Both the position numbers and the translations under genes were made by a program. Shown in pieces: positions 1 through 8,349 of a stretch of DNA of 28,891 nucleotides. The stretch's first letter is position 1; every line of letters begins with the position of its first letter. The notes beneath the pieces were generated by a model. That model was not told the origin of the DNA, did no database searches, and saw only the letters and a program-made list of their open reading frames with translations. This stretch comes from CAVRZY01 sp963725415 (lineage in GTDB: Bacteria > Acidobacteriota > Terriglobia > Bryobacterales > Bryobacteraceae), in the NCBI GenBank assembly GCA_963725415.1, contig CAVRZY010000294.1:1-28891 (forward strand), given 5' to 3'.

Positions 1-256
1 TCGGACCGAAAGCTTCATCGAGTTGATGCGCTTTGAAGCCGAGCGCGCGCGGGCCTATTACAACAAGGCCAAGCCGCTGATCGGCCTGGTCGATCCCTCC
101 AGCCGCCGCTCCCTGTGGGCCCTCATCGAGATCTATTCGCGCCTCCTCGCGCGCATCGAGCGCTCCGGCTTCGACGTGCTCTCCCGCCGCATTGCCCTGC
201 CATCCTGGGAAAAAGCCTGGATTGTCCTGCGCGCCGGATTGGCGCGAATCCCCTAA
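1..256 (+). CDS. Squalene/phytoene synthase family protein, C-terminal fragment
   Basis: The window opens inside this gene; the reading frame is open from base 2 to the TAA at 254-256, giving about 84 residues. The visible part has the family's C-terminal pattern: a helix with LMRFEAERARAYYNKA, then an ALIEIYSRLLARIE helix, a GFDVLSRR segment and a final SWEKAWIVLRAGL helix. This matches the trans-isoprenyl diphosphate synthases (CrtB, HpnC, HpnD) that condense two C15 or C20 diphosphates head to head. The Asp-rich catalytic motifs lie outside the window, so squalene (HpnD, hopanoid) cannot be separated from phytoene (CrtB, carotenoid). Downstream lie inverted repeats and then a convergent radical SAM gene. 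Confidence 0.8.
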   Translation, partial: RTESFIELMRFEAERARAYYNKAKPLIGLVDPSSRRSLWALIEIYSRLLARIERSGFDVLSRRIALPSWEKAWIVLRAGLARIP

Positions 257-301
257 GCCGGCCACCTCATTCTTGCCTCTTGCCTTCGCAGCGCAGCCGC
301 G

Positions 302-446
302 CTAGTGCATCGTCCGATAAGTGCCTTCCGCTATCGAGACCGCGCAAAACGGGGACAGGGTCCAATTGCGCAGTGGGCAATTGGTTGCCTGTACCCGTTT
401 TGCCCCGAACCGGATACTCCAAAGGACTAATTGGACGATGCACTAG
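302..446. repeat. 145-bp inverted-repeat element containing a 60-bp REP-like hairpin
   Basis: Perfect 14-bp terminal arms CTAGTGCATCGTCC (302-315) and its complement (433-446) bound the element. Nested inside is a 60-bp hairpin (344-403): outer arms GCAAAACGGGGACAGG (344-359) and 388-403 pair at 15 of 16 positions, and inner arms 362-369 and 377-384 pair perfectly around a 7-base loop. The hairpin has the same length and outer-arm layout as the one at 10029-10088. GGGGACAGG-type palindromes are commonly mobilised by RAYT (REP-associated tyrosine) transposases; no such gene is in the window. It lies between convergent genes and could also act as a bidirectional terminator. Confidence 0.8.
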
Positions 447-548
447 TGTCCTGTCTCGGCTAACTTCTGACAGTAGACGGCGGTCCCGCGGCGGCACGCT
501 GAAGCGTGCGCCACCGATTGTTAAGAATTACATGGGACAGGACGCTAG
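443..548. repeat. 106-bp inverted-repeat element abutting the previous one
   Basis: Left arm CTAGTGTCCTGTC (443-455) pairs with the complement of GACAGGACGCTAG (536-548) with one mismatch. A second small palindrome, CACGCTGAAGCGTG, sits in the middle. The element shares its first CTAG with the last CTAG of the 302-446 element, so the two are joined end to end. Its right end contains the CTA at 545-547 that serves as the TAG stop codon of the reverse-strand radical SAM gene. It has no coding capacity and looks like a MITE or REP-type element. Confidence 0.7.
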
Positions 549-2515
549 GTCTGGGTGGTGGCCAGGGCAATCAGGAATCCGGCCCCCAGCCGGATTTCCT
601 GGAGCAAGTTGAGCGCCAGCCGGTCCACCCGTACCAGCACCTCCAGCCGTCGCTGGCGCAGCCCGCAGCGCACCCCGATCCAGAACCTTGCCAGGTCGCG
701 CCGCGTCTCGCGAAGGCGACTCACTCGCCACAGCAAGATCTTGTCCATCAGCAAGCTGAGCTGGGAGGGCACCTCAATGAACGGCATGCGCGTCTTGGCC
801 CGGGCGTAGGCGGTCTGGAGTTCCGAGATCCTCAGGCTGCGGCGCAGCTCCGCCCGCATCCGGGCCAATTCCTCGAGCACCCGGCGCTCCGTCTCGCTGC
901 GCTTGCGCGTTTGCAGCCACAGTTCCTCCATTTCCAGCGTGAGGCGCAGCCCATCACGCAGGAACTTGAAGATCTCGGGCAGGCGTCGCCGCAAGTGAGT
1001 CAACCAGCCCTCCCGCGGAAACCCCGCTCGCCGGCTCATCCGGTCCTTCAGGCGGAACAGTCCGCTAAGCATGGGGTGCGCGCCCTCGTTCAGAATGGAA
1101 TTCTTGTACCAATACAGGCTCCTGAAAATGTCCCAGTAGTTGTCGGGATGAGCGCGCAAGAGAATGGCCTTCATGTTCTGGAAGCTGTAAAACGTCCCCC
1201 AGGCCTGGCGGCAGGCCCGCGTCCATGCCCCGTTCTTCATGTGCGGGTGGGGCATGCATTCGTGAAAGGAGTCGTAGCTGTTGAAGTCGGACTCCAGAGT
1301 AGCCCCGGCCTCGACCGTGCGTTTGTGATCCACCGAGCCGGGCAGCGGCGTCATCATGAAAAAAGATGCCCGCTGGGGCCGAATCTCGCTCACCAGCCGC
1401 TCCATGTCCTCCCGCACACTCTCCTCGGTATCGTGTGGAAAGCCGACAATGTAACCGACGTGGGTCTGCACCCGTACGTCGTGCCAAGCCTCGATCAGGG
1501 TCTTGTATTCCTGCACGCGGTTATGAGTCTTCCCCACCTCCTTCAGGTTCCGCGGATTGAGGCTCTCCATTCCAATGAACACGTGGCGGCAGCCCGCCCG
1601 CGCCGCCTTTTCGACATAGCCCGGAATCTTCGCCGAAGCGACATCCACCTGCATCATGAACTCGATCGGCGCGCCTTCCTGTTCGCGCAGGCGGATCAGC
1701 CGGTCGAAAATCTCTTCCCAAGCCGGGTTTCGGGCAAAGTTGTCGTCGGTGAAGAAGTAATAGTTGACGCCGGCCTCCAGGTAGTTGCGGCGGACCGTCT
1801 CCGCGATGCACTCCGGCGACCGGTGCCGGGGCCTTCGCCCCTGCACGTTGATGATGGTGCAGAACGAGCAATTGAAGGGACAGCCACGGCTACAGTCGAT
1901 CGTACCGAAGTTCGAAGAGATGAACTTGCGTAAGTACCGCTTGTGGATCACAGGACGAGGGGCCTGGGAGAGGTCGGGAAGGTCGTCGAGGAACCGGTAG
2001 ATGGGTTTGAGGCTGCCCTGATAAGCGTCCCGGAGCACCTCCGCCCACCGATGCTCCACCTCTCCCGCCACCACGCTCACACCCGCGTCCACAAGCTGCT
2101 GGATCTCTGGCGAGACGCTGGGGAACATCGCCAGCATGCCGCTGACGTGAAACCCGCCAATGATCGCCGTGACCCCTTCCCGCCGCAGAGCCAGAGCAAT
2201 ATCCGCGGCCCGGCAGAACTGGTTAGTCTGCACTCCCGCCAACCCCACCACCACCCGCTCTCCCGCCCGCCGGTTAAGCCGGGCGATCCTGTCCAGCGGG
2301 ATCTTGGTCACGGCCTCATCCAGCAGATGGATTCGCAAGTCCACGTCGCCCAGTAAGCGCCGCTGCCGAACGTCTTCGGTCAGCCCATGCAGACAGGCCA
2401 GGGTGTTGCTGGGCAGCACCCCTCGCCAGTGACGGATAACAAACCCTTCGTCGTCGTATTTCGAGGGCTTAACCAGGAACACATGAAAGATCGAAGGCTG
2501 CCGGCTGAGCTTCAT
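545..2515 (-). CDS. B12-binding-type radical SAM protein
   Basis: The protein has 656 residues. The N-terminal ~200 residues resemble the cobalamin-binding Rossmann-like domain of B12-dependent radical SAM enzymes, with an IIGGFHVSG segment near 118-126. The radical SAM core follows, with its [4Fe-4S] motif CPFNCSFC (C212, C216, C219). A further ~200 residues carry a charged, Arg-rich helical C-terminus. Such proteins typically act as methyltransferases or C-C-bond-forming enzymes on lipids and natural products; the substrate cannot be read here. Proximity to a squalene/phytoene synthase invites a hopanoid or isoprenoid role, but the genes converge and repeats separate them, so this is weak. 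The ATG at 2515 has only a poor Shine-Dalgarno sequence. The stop codon lies inside the 443-548 repeat. Confidence 0.85.
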   Translation of the reverse strand: MKLSRQPSIFHVFLVKPSKYDDEGFVIRHWRGVLPSNTLACLHGLTEDVRQRRLLGDVDLRIHLLDEAVTKIPLDRIARLNRRAGERVVVGLAGVQTNQFCRAADIALALRREGVTAIIGGFHVSGMLAMFPSVSPEIQQLVDAGVSVVAGEVEHRWAEVLRDAYQGSLKPIYRFLDDLPDLSQAPRPVIHKRYLRKFISSNFGTIDCSRGCPFNCSFCTIINVQGRRPRHRSPECIAETVRRNYLEAGVNYYFFTDDNFARNPAWEEIFDRLIRLREQEGAPIEFMMQVDVASAKIPGYVEKAARAGCRHVFIGMESLNPRNLKEVGKTHNRVQEYKTLIEAWHDVRVQTHVGYIVGFPHDTEESVREDMERLVSEIRPQRASFFMMTPLPGSVDHKRTVEAGATLESDFNSYDSFHECMPHPHMKNGAWTRACRQAWGTFYSFQNMKAILLRAHPDNYWDIFRSLYWYKNSILNEGAHPMLSGLFRLKDRMSRRAGFPREGWLTHLRRRLPEIFKFLRDGLRLTLEMEELWLQTRKRSETERRVLEELARMRAELRRSLRISELQTAYARAKTRMPFIEVPSQLSLLMDKILLWRVSRLRETRRDLARFWIGVRCGLRQRRLEVLVRVDRLALNLLQEIRLGAGFLIALATTQT

Positions 2516-2596
2516 CCTGATATCTTCATCCCCAAAAGCCTATGATACGCCCTTGCGGGCTGGGCCAGGGCCGGCCTGTGATGCCCCTCAGATACC

Positions 2597-5157
2597 TCAC
2601 TTGAGCCCCTCCACCACGTGCAGCTCGGAAAGCCGCTGTAGGTAAGAGTAGGCGTAAGACCGGCCGTCCGGGGTGATGGAAAGGGAGGTGATACCGGGCA
2701 CGCCGGCGGGATCCGAAGGCATGATCTCCTTCCACAGTTCCCTCCGGCCTGTCCGCCGGTCCACCCGGTACACCCTTCCAGGCAGACCGCCGCGTCTCAT
2801 CACGTACAGGGACGTTTCATCAGCGCTCCAGGCTTGCGGGACTCGCCGGGCTCGATTCCAGGACATACGGCCGGGTCTCCGCCGGCCAGGGGATAGAGCA
2901 ACACCTGGCGCTGGGCATTCACGACGGCGGCGAACTTGCCGCCGGGGCTGACGGCGAACAGTGGCGCAATGCCCTCCGGGGTCATCGGCCGCGGCTTGCC
3001 GCCCTCCAGGTCCATCGAGTACAGGCGCAGGCCATGCCCCGCTTCGCTGCCGGTGAACAGAACCCCGCGAGCGCCGGGCAGCCGGCGCACGAAATTCAGG
3101 CGAAAGCCCGGCACCGCAATGCGCCGGGCTTCTCCGGGCCCGATCGGAAGAATCACCAACCCGTCCGTCGCCTGAGTGGTCGCCACAACCGAATTCCCGT
3201 CCGGTGACAACCTGGGGTAGCGGCCGTTTCCCAACTTCACGGCCGGAGAACCGTCGGTTTTCCGGTAGTAACTCACGAAATTCTGTCCGGCGCCCTCCCC
3301 GCTCTCGAAGAAAACCACGGCCTTCCCATCGGAGGAGATGGAAGTGACCAGCGACCCATCCAGCCAGGAGAGGTCCCGCCCCCCTGGCTCGCCCGCTCCC
3401 ACGAACCGCAGCTTCATCTGCTCGCTGCGGGAATTGAGGAGCACCCGCCCATCGCGCGAGATATCCTCCAGCGTCAGGCTGCCTGTCTGCGCCAGGACCG
3501 TTCGCCCCGCGCCCGCCAGCGTCACCGCGCGCAGGTCCTGCTTGGCTCCAACTGCGGTCGCCGTGAACCAGATCTCGCTGGTTTTCGGATGCCACGCCAG
3601 GCCCCATACGCTAAGCCAGTTGGCGGAGAGAGTCTTCGTTTCACCGGCCAGGTTCACCACGGTCACTTCTCCGGTGATATCGTTGACCGACGGATGGTGA
3701 AGGAAGGCGATCCGGTCCCCGGCGGGAGAGAAGCGGGGGTGAGTGATCGTTCCCGCGGTGTGGAACAACACCTTCCCCACCGGGAATTCAAGCTGGTCGC
3801 CTTTCTCACTGCGCCGCACGATGGTCAGCTCGCCACTCGGGGACCAGTCGGCCCACTGCACGTTCTCCAGCACTTCGCGGGGAGCGCCGCCCGAGTAAGG
3901 GACCCGCGCCAGCGTGCCCGGGGTTAGAAAGCCAAACGTCACGCGGGGTTTCAGCAGAAGGGCCAGCTCTCCCGATGGGGAAACCGACAGCGGGATCGCC
4001 TCGGATACCAGCGCGGGATGGAACTCCGGACTGTCGAGCCGGACGGAAAAAATGTGCGTCGGGTCAGCCTCCCACGCCGCTCCGTAGACGATGGTGTTGC
4101 CGTCTGGCGCGAACCGCGCTGCGGGGATGAAACCGCGGCGGAAAGTGAGGCGCTGGAACTTCGGCGGCGGCGGCCGCCGCTCGCTGAAGCCTCCTGCCAA
4201 GTAGCCGCCCACCAGCGCCAGAATCACCACCGCAACGGTGATCGCCCATCTGAGGAACGATCTCCCGCGCAGTGGCGCGCCCTTTGCCGCCGCGCGGCCC
4301 GAGATCTGTGAAAGCGCTTCCAGATCGAAAGCCAGATCCCCGGCCGACTGGAACCGCTCCTCTGGCCTCTTCTCCAGGCAGTGCCGCACGATCCGCTCCA
4401 GCGCCGGCGCCAGCGTGCTGTCCAGCGTCGAAAGCTCCGCCGGCTCCTCCCGAAGGATCGCATGCATCGTCTCCACCGAGGTCTGGCCGCGGAAGGCACG
4501 CCGCCCGGCGAGCATCTCGTACAACACCGAGCCCAGGCTGAAAATGTCCGAGCAGTGATCCACCGCCTGCCCCCGCACCTGCTCCGGGGACATGTAGGCC
4601 ACTGTGCCCAGCACCACTCCCGGCGAGGTCGCCACCGTTTCCGTTTCGACCTGCGTCGCCTCGGCGGCCACGGGCGACGGCTTCACTTTGGCCAGCCCGA
4701 AGTCCAGGATCTTGACGTGCCCATCCTTGGTGATGAACAGGTTCTCGGGCTTGATGTCGCGGTGGGTGATCCCCTTACCGTGCGCCGCCGCCAGCCCCGA
4801 GGCCGCCTGCCGCGCAATGTCCACGGCCTTCTGCACGCTCAGCTTCCCGCCCTTCAGCCGCGCCCGCAGCGACTCGCCTTCCAGCAACTCCGACACCATG
4901 TACGGCACACCCTCGTGCGTGCCGATGTCGTAGATTGCCAGAATGTTCGGGTGATTCAACGCCCCGGCCGACTGCGCCTCCAGCGTGAACCGCCGCAGCC
5001 GGTCAGCGTCCGCCGCAAAGGATTGCGGCAGAACCTTCACCGCCACGTCGCGGTTCAGCCGGGTATCCCGCGCCCGGTACACCTCACCCATGCCTCCCGC
5101 GCCGATGGAGCTCTGGACCTCATAGGGGCCCAAGCGAGTGCCAGGCGACAGGGACAC
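2597..5157 (-). CDS. Membrane Ser/Thr protein kinase with PD40 beta-propeller sensor (frameshifted)
   Basis: PknB-type kinase: glycine loop GAGGMG (about residues 19-24), catalytic Lys41, HRDIKPEN with catalytic Asp about 134, DFG about 152-154, one membrane helix at about 300-322, then a long extracytoplasmic region of WD40/PD40-like repeats (SPSGE, SPAGD, SPDGN). The start is taken as GTG at 5157, because a GAGGAG Shine-Dalgarno lies just upstream and the next 10 residues (SLSPGTRLGPY) match a standard kinase head; an ATG further upstream at 5310 has no such support. The frame breaks at 2841/2842: the left frame ends at 2800, while the expected C-terminus (QAWSADET to the TGA at 2597-2599) continues in another frame. 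Adding one base restores exact alignment with the paralog at 5681-8221. Repaired length is about 853 residues. It probably senses envelope signals and phosphorylates cytoplasmic targets. Confidence 0.9.
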
Positions 5158-5273
5158 CGGAGTTCTCCTCAGGGTCCAAGATACACCTTTTGGAGTGAAC
5201 CTGTAGCAATTGCTCCAGCCTTCGGTCGCGGTGGTATTTTCCCCAGCCCTTCTCTGGTACCATCTTGGATGAG

Positions 5274-5549
5274 ATGATCCGGCGGAAAAGAGCGCCATCA
5301 CCACCTTCAAAGCAGGCCAAGCTCAGGTTCGGCAGACGGTTGCCTGTGTTTGTGGAGAAAGGTCTCGATGGCTATTATGTTGTGGAATGCCCTCTCTTCG
5401 AGGGTTGCTACTCGCAGGGCAAGACCATTGATGAGGCTTTGTGCAACATCCGTGAAGTGGTGGATTTGATTCTCCAGGAACGGAAAGCTCAGGAGCTTCT
5501 CCAGGCGTACAGCCCCGAAGAGATCAGCCTCCACACCATCGGCGTTTAG
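5274..5549 (+). CDS. HicB-family antitoxin-like protein
   Basis: A small protein of 91 residues from ATG 5274 (an in-frame TTG at 5265 would add three). It has the HicB fold signature: LPVFVEKGLDGYYVVECPLFEGC followed by SQGKTIDEALCNIREVVDLIL, i.e. strands with the G-Y-V/P-GC pattern and an amphipathic helix. HicB normally binds and neutralises the mRNA interferase HicA and represses its own operon. No C-terminal DNA-binding domain is visible, so this is the short form. It is divergent from kinase 1 and is immediately followed by a decayed hicA. As an antitoxin without an intact toxin, it is either a relic or has another partner. Confidence 0.75.
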   Translation: MIRRKRAPSPPSKQAKLRFGRRLPVFVEKGLDGYYVVECPLFEGCYSQGKTIDEALCNIREVVDLILQERKAQELLQAYSPEEISLHTIGV

Positions 5550-5552
5550 CTC

Positions 5553-5633
5553 ATGCGGGAGCTTCCTGTCCTCTCGGAAAAGACTCTGCGCGACGCGGAA
5601 CTGTCACGCGAGGAGTTCTTGAGGCTGATTTAG
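5553..5633 (+). pseudogene. hicA toxin remnant with internal deletion
   Basis: A 26-codon frame starts 3 bases after the hicB stop. It encodes MRELPVLS, the usual HicA N-terminus, joined directly to LRDAELSREEFLRLI, the usual HicA C-terminus (family pattern LRDAGLSxEEFLxLL). The middle, including the catalytic His in the GSH motif and the double-stranded-RNA-binding-like fold, is missing. HicA is usually 60-80 residues, so about 40-50 codons are gone. The deletion keeps the frame. Family assignment rests on the two ends and on position directly after hicB. Confidence 0.65.
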
Positions 5634-5680
5634 TAAGGCGCAAGGCCGCTGGCAAGGAGATCGTCACCCGTTTCCCACGC

Positions 5681-8221
5681 CTACTGGAGCCCCTCCACCA
5701 GGTGCAGGTCGGCGAACTGCTGGATGTAGGAGTAAGCGAAGGCGCGGCCGTCGGGACTGATCGTGACGCCGGCGATCCGGTACACACCGGCGGGGTCGGG
5801 GGGCGTGATCTCCTTCCACAGCTCCCGCCGGCCCGTCCGCCACTCCACCCGGTACACCCTCAGCGGTGGAGGGCCTTGCCTGAACACGTAGAGGTGCTTT
5901 TCGTCGGCGGACCACGCCAGCGGCAAATCACCGCGGTCGGTTCCCGGACACGCGACGGGATCTCCGCCGGCCACGGGATAGAGGACCACCTGGTGTTTGG
6001 CATCCACGCTGGCGGCGAACTTGCCGCTGGCAAGGACGTTGAACCACGTAACACCCTCTGGGGTCAGGGGCCGCGGCTTGCCACCCTCCAGGTCGATCGA
6101 ATACAGGCGCAGGCCACGGCCTGGTTCCGTGGCGGCGAATACGGACCCGCGAGCGCCAGGCATCCACGCCGCGACCTCCAACCGGAAGCCCGGCAAAGGA
6201 ATGCGCCGGGACTCTCCCGGCCCCACGCGAAAGATCACCAGCCCGTCCAAGGACAGCGTGACCGCTAGAACGGAAGTCCCATCCGGCGACAGCACGGGAA
6301 ACAGGCCATCCCCCAACCGGATGGGAGGAGAACCGTCGGTCTTTCGGTAGTAGCACCCGGGATTCCGCCCACCACCTCCAAACTCGAAGAAAACGACGGC
6401 GCCCCTATCGGCGGAGATAGAAGTGACCAGCGACCAGTCCAGCCAGGAGAGATCCCGCTCCCTCATTCCCTCTCCTCCAACAAATTGCAGCCTCAATCGC
6501 TCGCTGGCGCCGTTCAGGAGCACGCGCCCATCGCGCGAGATGTCCTCCAGGTAGTAGCTGCCGGCCTGAGTGAGGATCGTTCGCCCGGACCCGGACAGGG
6601 TCGCCGCGCGAAGGTCGTGTTTGCTTCCAGCTTGAGTGGCCGTGAACCAGATCTCGTTGGTTTTCGGATGCCATGCCAAGCCCCAGACGGAATACCATTT
6701 GGCCGAGAGAATCTTCGTTTGGCCCGCCCGATTCACCACCACCACGTCTCCGTCCGTATTTGTGATGTTTGGGTGATGCAGGAAGGCGACCTGATCCCCA
6801 GCCGGAGAGAAGCGGGGGTGGGTGATCATGCCTCCCGTTTGAAACAAAACGTTTCCCAACGGGAACTCAAGCTTGTCTCCTTGCGCATCCCGCCGCACCA
6901 CGGCAACTTCGCCGTTGGGGGACCAATCGGCCCACTCCACGTTCTCCAACATCTCCCGGGGAGCGCCGCCGGAGAGGAGCGCCTCGGCCAACGTCCCCAT
7001 GTCCAGCCAGCCGCCCGACGCGCGGACTTTGAGCAGAAGGGCCAGTTTCCCCAATCGGGAAACCGACAGCAGCCGGGAGCCGGACGCCACCGTGGGATGA
7101 AACTCCGGGCTGTCGAGCCGGACGGAAAAAACGTGTGTCGGCGCACCCTCCCACGCCGCGGCGTAGACGACGCTGTTGCCGTCCGGTGTAAACCGCGCCG
7201 CCTGGATCAGGCCGCGGCGGAAGGTGAGGCGCTGGAACTTGGGCGGCGGCCGCTCGCTGCGCGCGCCCGCGAAGTAGCCGGCGGCCAACGCCAGCATCAC
7301 GAACACGCCAGCAATCACCCAGCCGAGGCGCCATTTCACGCGCGGCGCCGCAACCTTTGCGACCACGCGGCTGGAGGTCTGCGACAGCGCCTCCAAGTTG
7401 AAGGCCAGGTCCCCCGCCGATTGGAACCGCTCCTCCGGCCTCTTCTCCAGGCAGTGCCGCACGATCCGTTCCAGCGCCGGCGCTAGCGCGCTGTCCGGTG
7501 TCGAAAGCTCCGCCGGCTCCTCCTTGAGGATCGCGTTCATGGTCTCGACTGACGTCGCGCCCCGGAAGGCGCGCCGCCCGGCAAGCATCTCGTACAACAC
7601 CGAGCCCAGGCTGAAAATGTCCGAGCGGTGATCCACCGCCTGCCCGCGCACCTGCTCCGGGGACATGTAGGCCACCGTCCCCAGCACCACGCCCGGTGAG
7701 GTCACCACCGTTTCCGTCTCGGCCTGCGCCGCGTCGGCGGCCACGGGCGATGGCTTCACCTTGGCTAGCCCGAAGTCCAGGATCTTGACGTGCCCATCTT
7801 TGGTGATGAACAGGTTCTCGGGCTTGATGTCGCGGTGGGTGATCCCCTTACCGTGCGCCGCCGCCAACCCCGAGGCCGCCTGGCGCGCAATGTCCACGGC
7901 CTTCTGCACGCCCAGTTTGCCGCCCTTCAGCCGCGCCCGCAGCGACTCGCCTTCCAGCAACTCCGACACCATGTACGGCACACCCTCGTCCGTGCCGATG
8001 TCGTAAATCGCCAGGATGTTGGGGTGATTCAACGCCCCCGCCGACTGCGCCTCCAAGGTGAACCGCCGCAACCGGTCCTTGTCGGCGGCGAACGATGGCG
8101 GGAGGACCTTTACCGCCACGTCACGGTTCAGACGAGTGTCGTGCGCCCTGTAAACCACGCCCATCCCGCCCTCGCCCAGCTTGTCGAGGACCTGGTAGTG
8201 CGAAATGGTTCGCCCGACCAT
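5681..8221 (-). CDS. Membrane Ser/Thr protein kinase with PD40 beta-propeller sensor
   Basis: An intact paralog of the kinase at 2597-5157, 846 residues. Glycine loop GEGGMG 16-21, Lys38, HRDIKPEN with Asp131 and Asn136, DFG 149-151, SPE 187-189. A single membrane helix lies at about 298-320, followed by about 520 residues of PD40-like propeller repeats outside the membrane (SPAGD, SPDGT, SPDGR). The ATG at 8221 is preceded by AGGAGG at good spacing. From about residue 24 to 285 it is nearly identical to the neighbouring kinase, but the first ~20 residues (TISHYQVLDKLGEGGMG) belong to a different kinase head type, and the sensor has diverged moderately. It probably autophosphorylates and couples an envelope signal to cytoplasmic targets. 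Confidence 0.93.
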   Translation of the reverse strand: MVGRTISHYQVLDKLGEGGMGVVYRAHDTRLNRDVAVKVLPPSFAADKDRLRRFTLEAQSAGALNHPNILAIYDIGTDEGVPYMVSELLEGESLRARLKGGKLGVQKAVDIARQAASGLAAAHGKGITHRDIKPENLFITKDGHVKILDFGLAKVKPSPVAADAAQAETETVVTSPGVVLGTVAYMSPEQVRGQAVDHRSDIFSLGSVLYEMLAGRRAFRGATSVETMNAILKEEPAELSTPDSALAPALERIVRHCLEKRPEERFQSAGDLAFNLEALSQTSSRVVAKVAAPRVKWRLGWVIAGVFVMLALAAGYFAGARSERPPPKFQRLTFRRGLIQAARFTPDGNSVVYAAAWEGAPTHVFSVRLDSPEFHPTVASGSRLLSVSRLGKLALLLKVRASGGWLDMGTLAEALLSGGAPREMLENVEWADWSPNGEVAVVRRDAQGDKLEFPLGNVLFQTGGMITHPRFSPAGDQVAFLHHPNITNTDGDVVVVNRAGQTKILSAKWYSVWGLAWHPKTNEIWFTATQAGSKHDLRAATLSGSGRTILTQAGSYYLEDISRDGRVLLNGASERLRLQFVGGEGMRERDLSWLDWSLVTSISADRGAVVFFEFGGGGRNPGCYYRKTDGSPPIRLGDGLFPVLSPDGTSVLAVTLSLDGLVIFRVGPGESRRIPLPGFRLEVAAWMPGARGSVFAATEPGRGLRLYSIDLEGGKPRPLTPEGVTWFNVLASGKFAASVDAKHQVVLYPVAGGDPVACPGTDRGDLPLAWSADEKHLYVFRQGPPPLRVYRVEWRTGRRELWKEITPPDPAGVYRIAGVTISPDGRAFAYSYIQQFADLHLVEGLQ

Positions 8222-8271
8222 CGCGCGGCCTCCTCGCGAGACCTCAATCTGAAGTCCCCATCCGGAGCATA

Positions 8272-8300
8272 AGTCTACTCCGCTTCCGCCGCCGGAGCAA
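8272..8300 (-). promoter_or_regulatory. Candidate promoter for the 5681-8221 kinase
   Basis: On the reverse strand, TTGCTC (8300-8295) and TAGACT (8277-8272) are spaced by 17 bases, about 50 bases upstream of the ATG. Each box matches the sigma70 consensus at about 4 of 6 positions. This is a weak call in GC-rich sequence. Confidence 0.3.
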
Positions 8301-8349
8301 TGCGCCCCGTGAGACTCTTACGCGGAGACACTCCCGCTGCCAGGCCCAC

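Noticed and set aside
506..1933. A 475-codon forward frame over the radical SAM gene
   Set aside because: Antisense frame in GC-rich sequence; Pro/His/Gln/Arg-rich with no domain, and the reverse strand carries a clear conserved protein.
5158..5310. N-terminal extension of kinase 1 to an ATG at 5310
   Set aside because: It would overlap the divergent hicB, while GTG 5157 has GAGGAG upstream and matches standard kinase heads.
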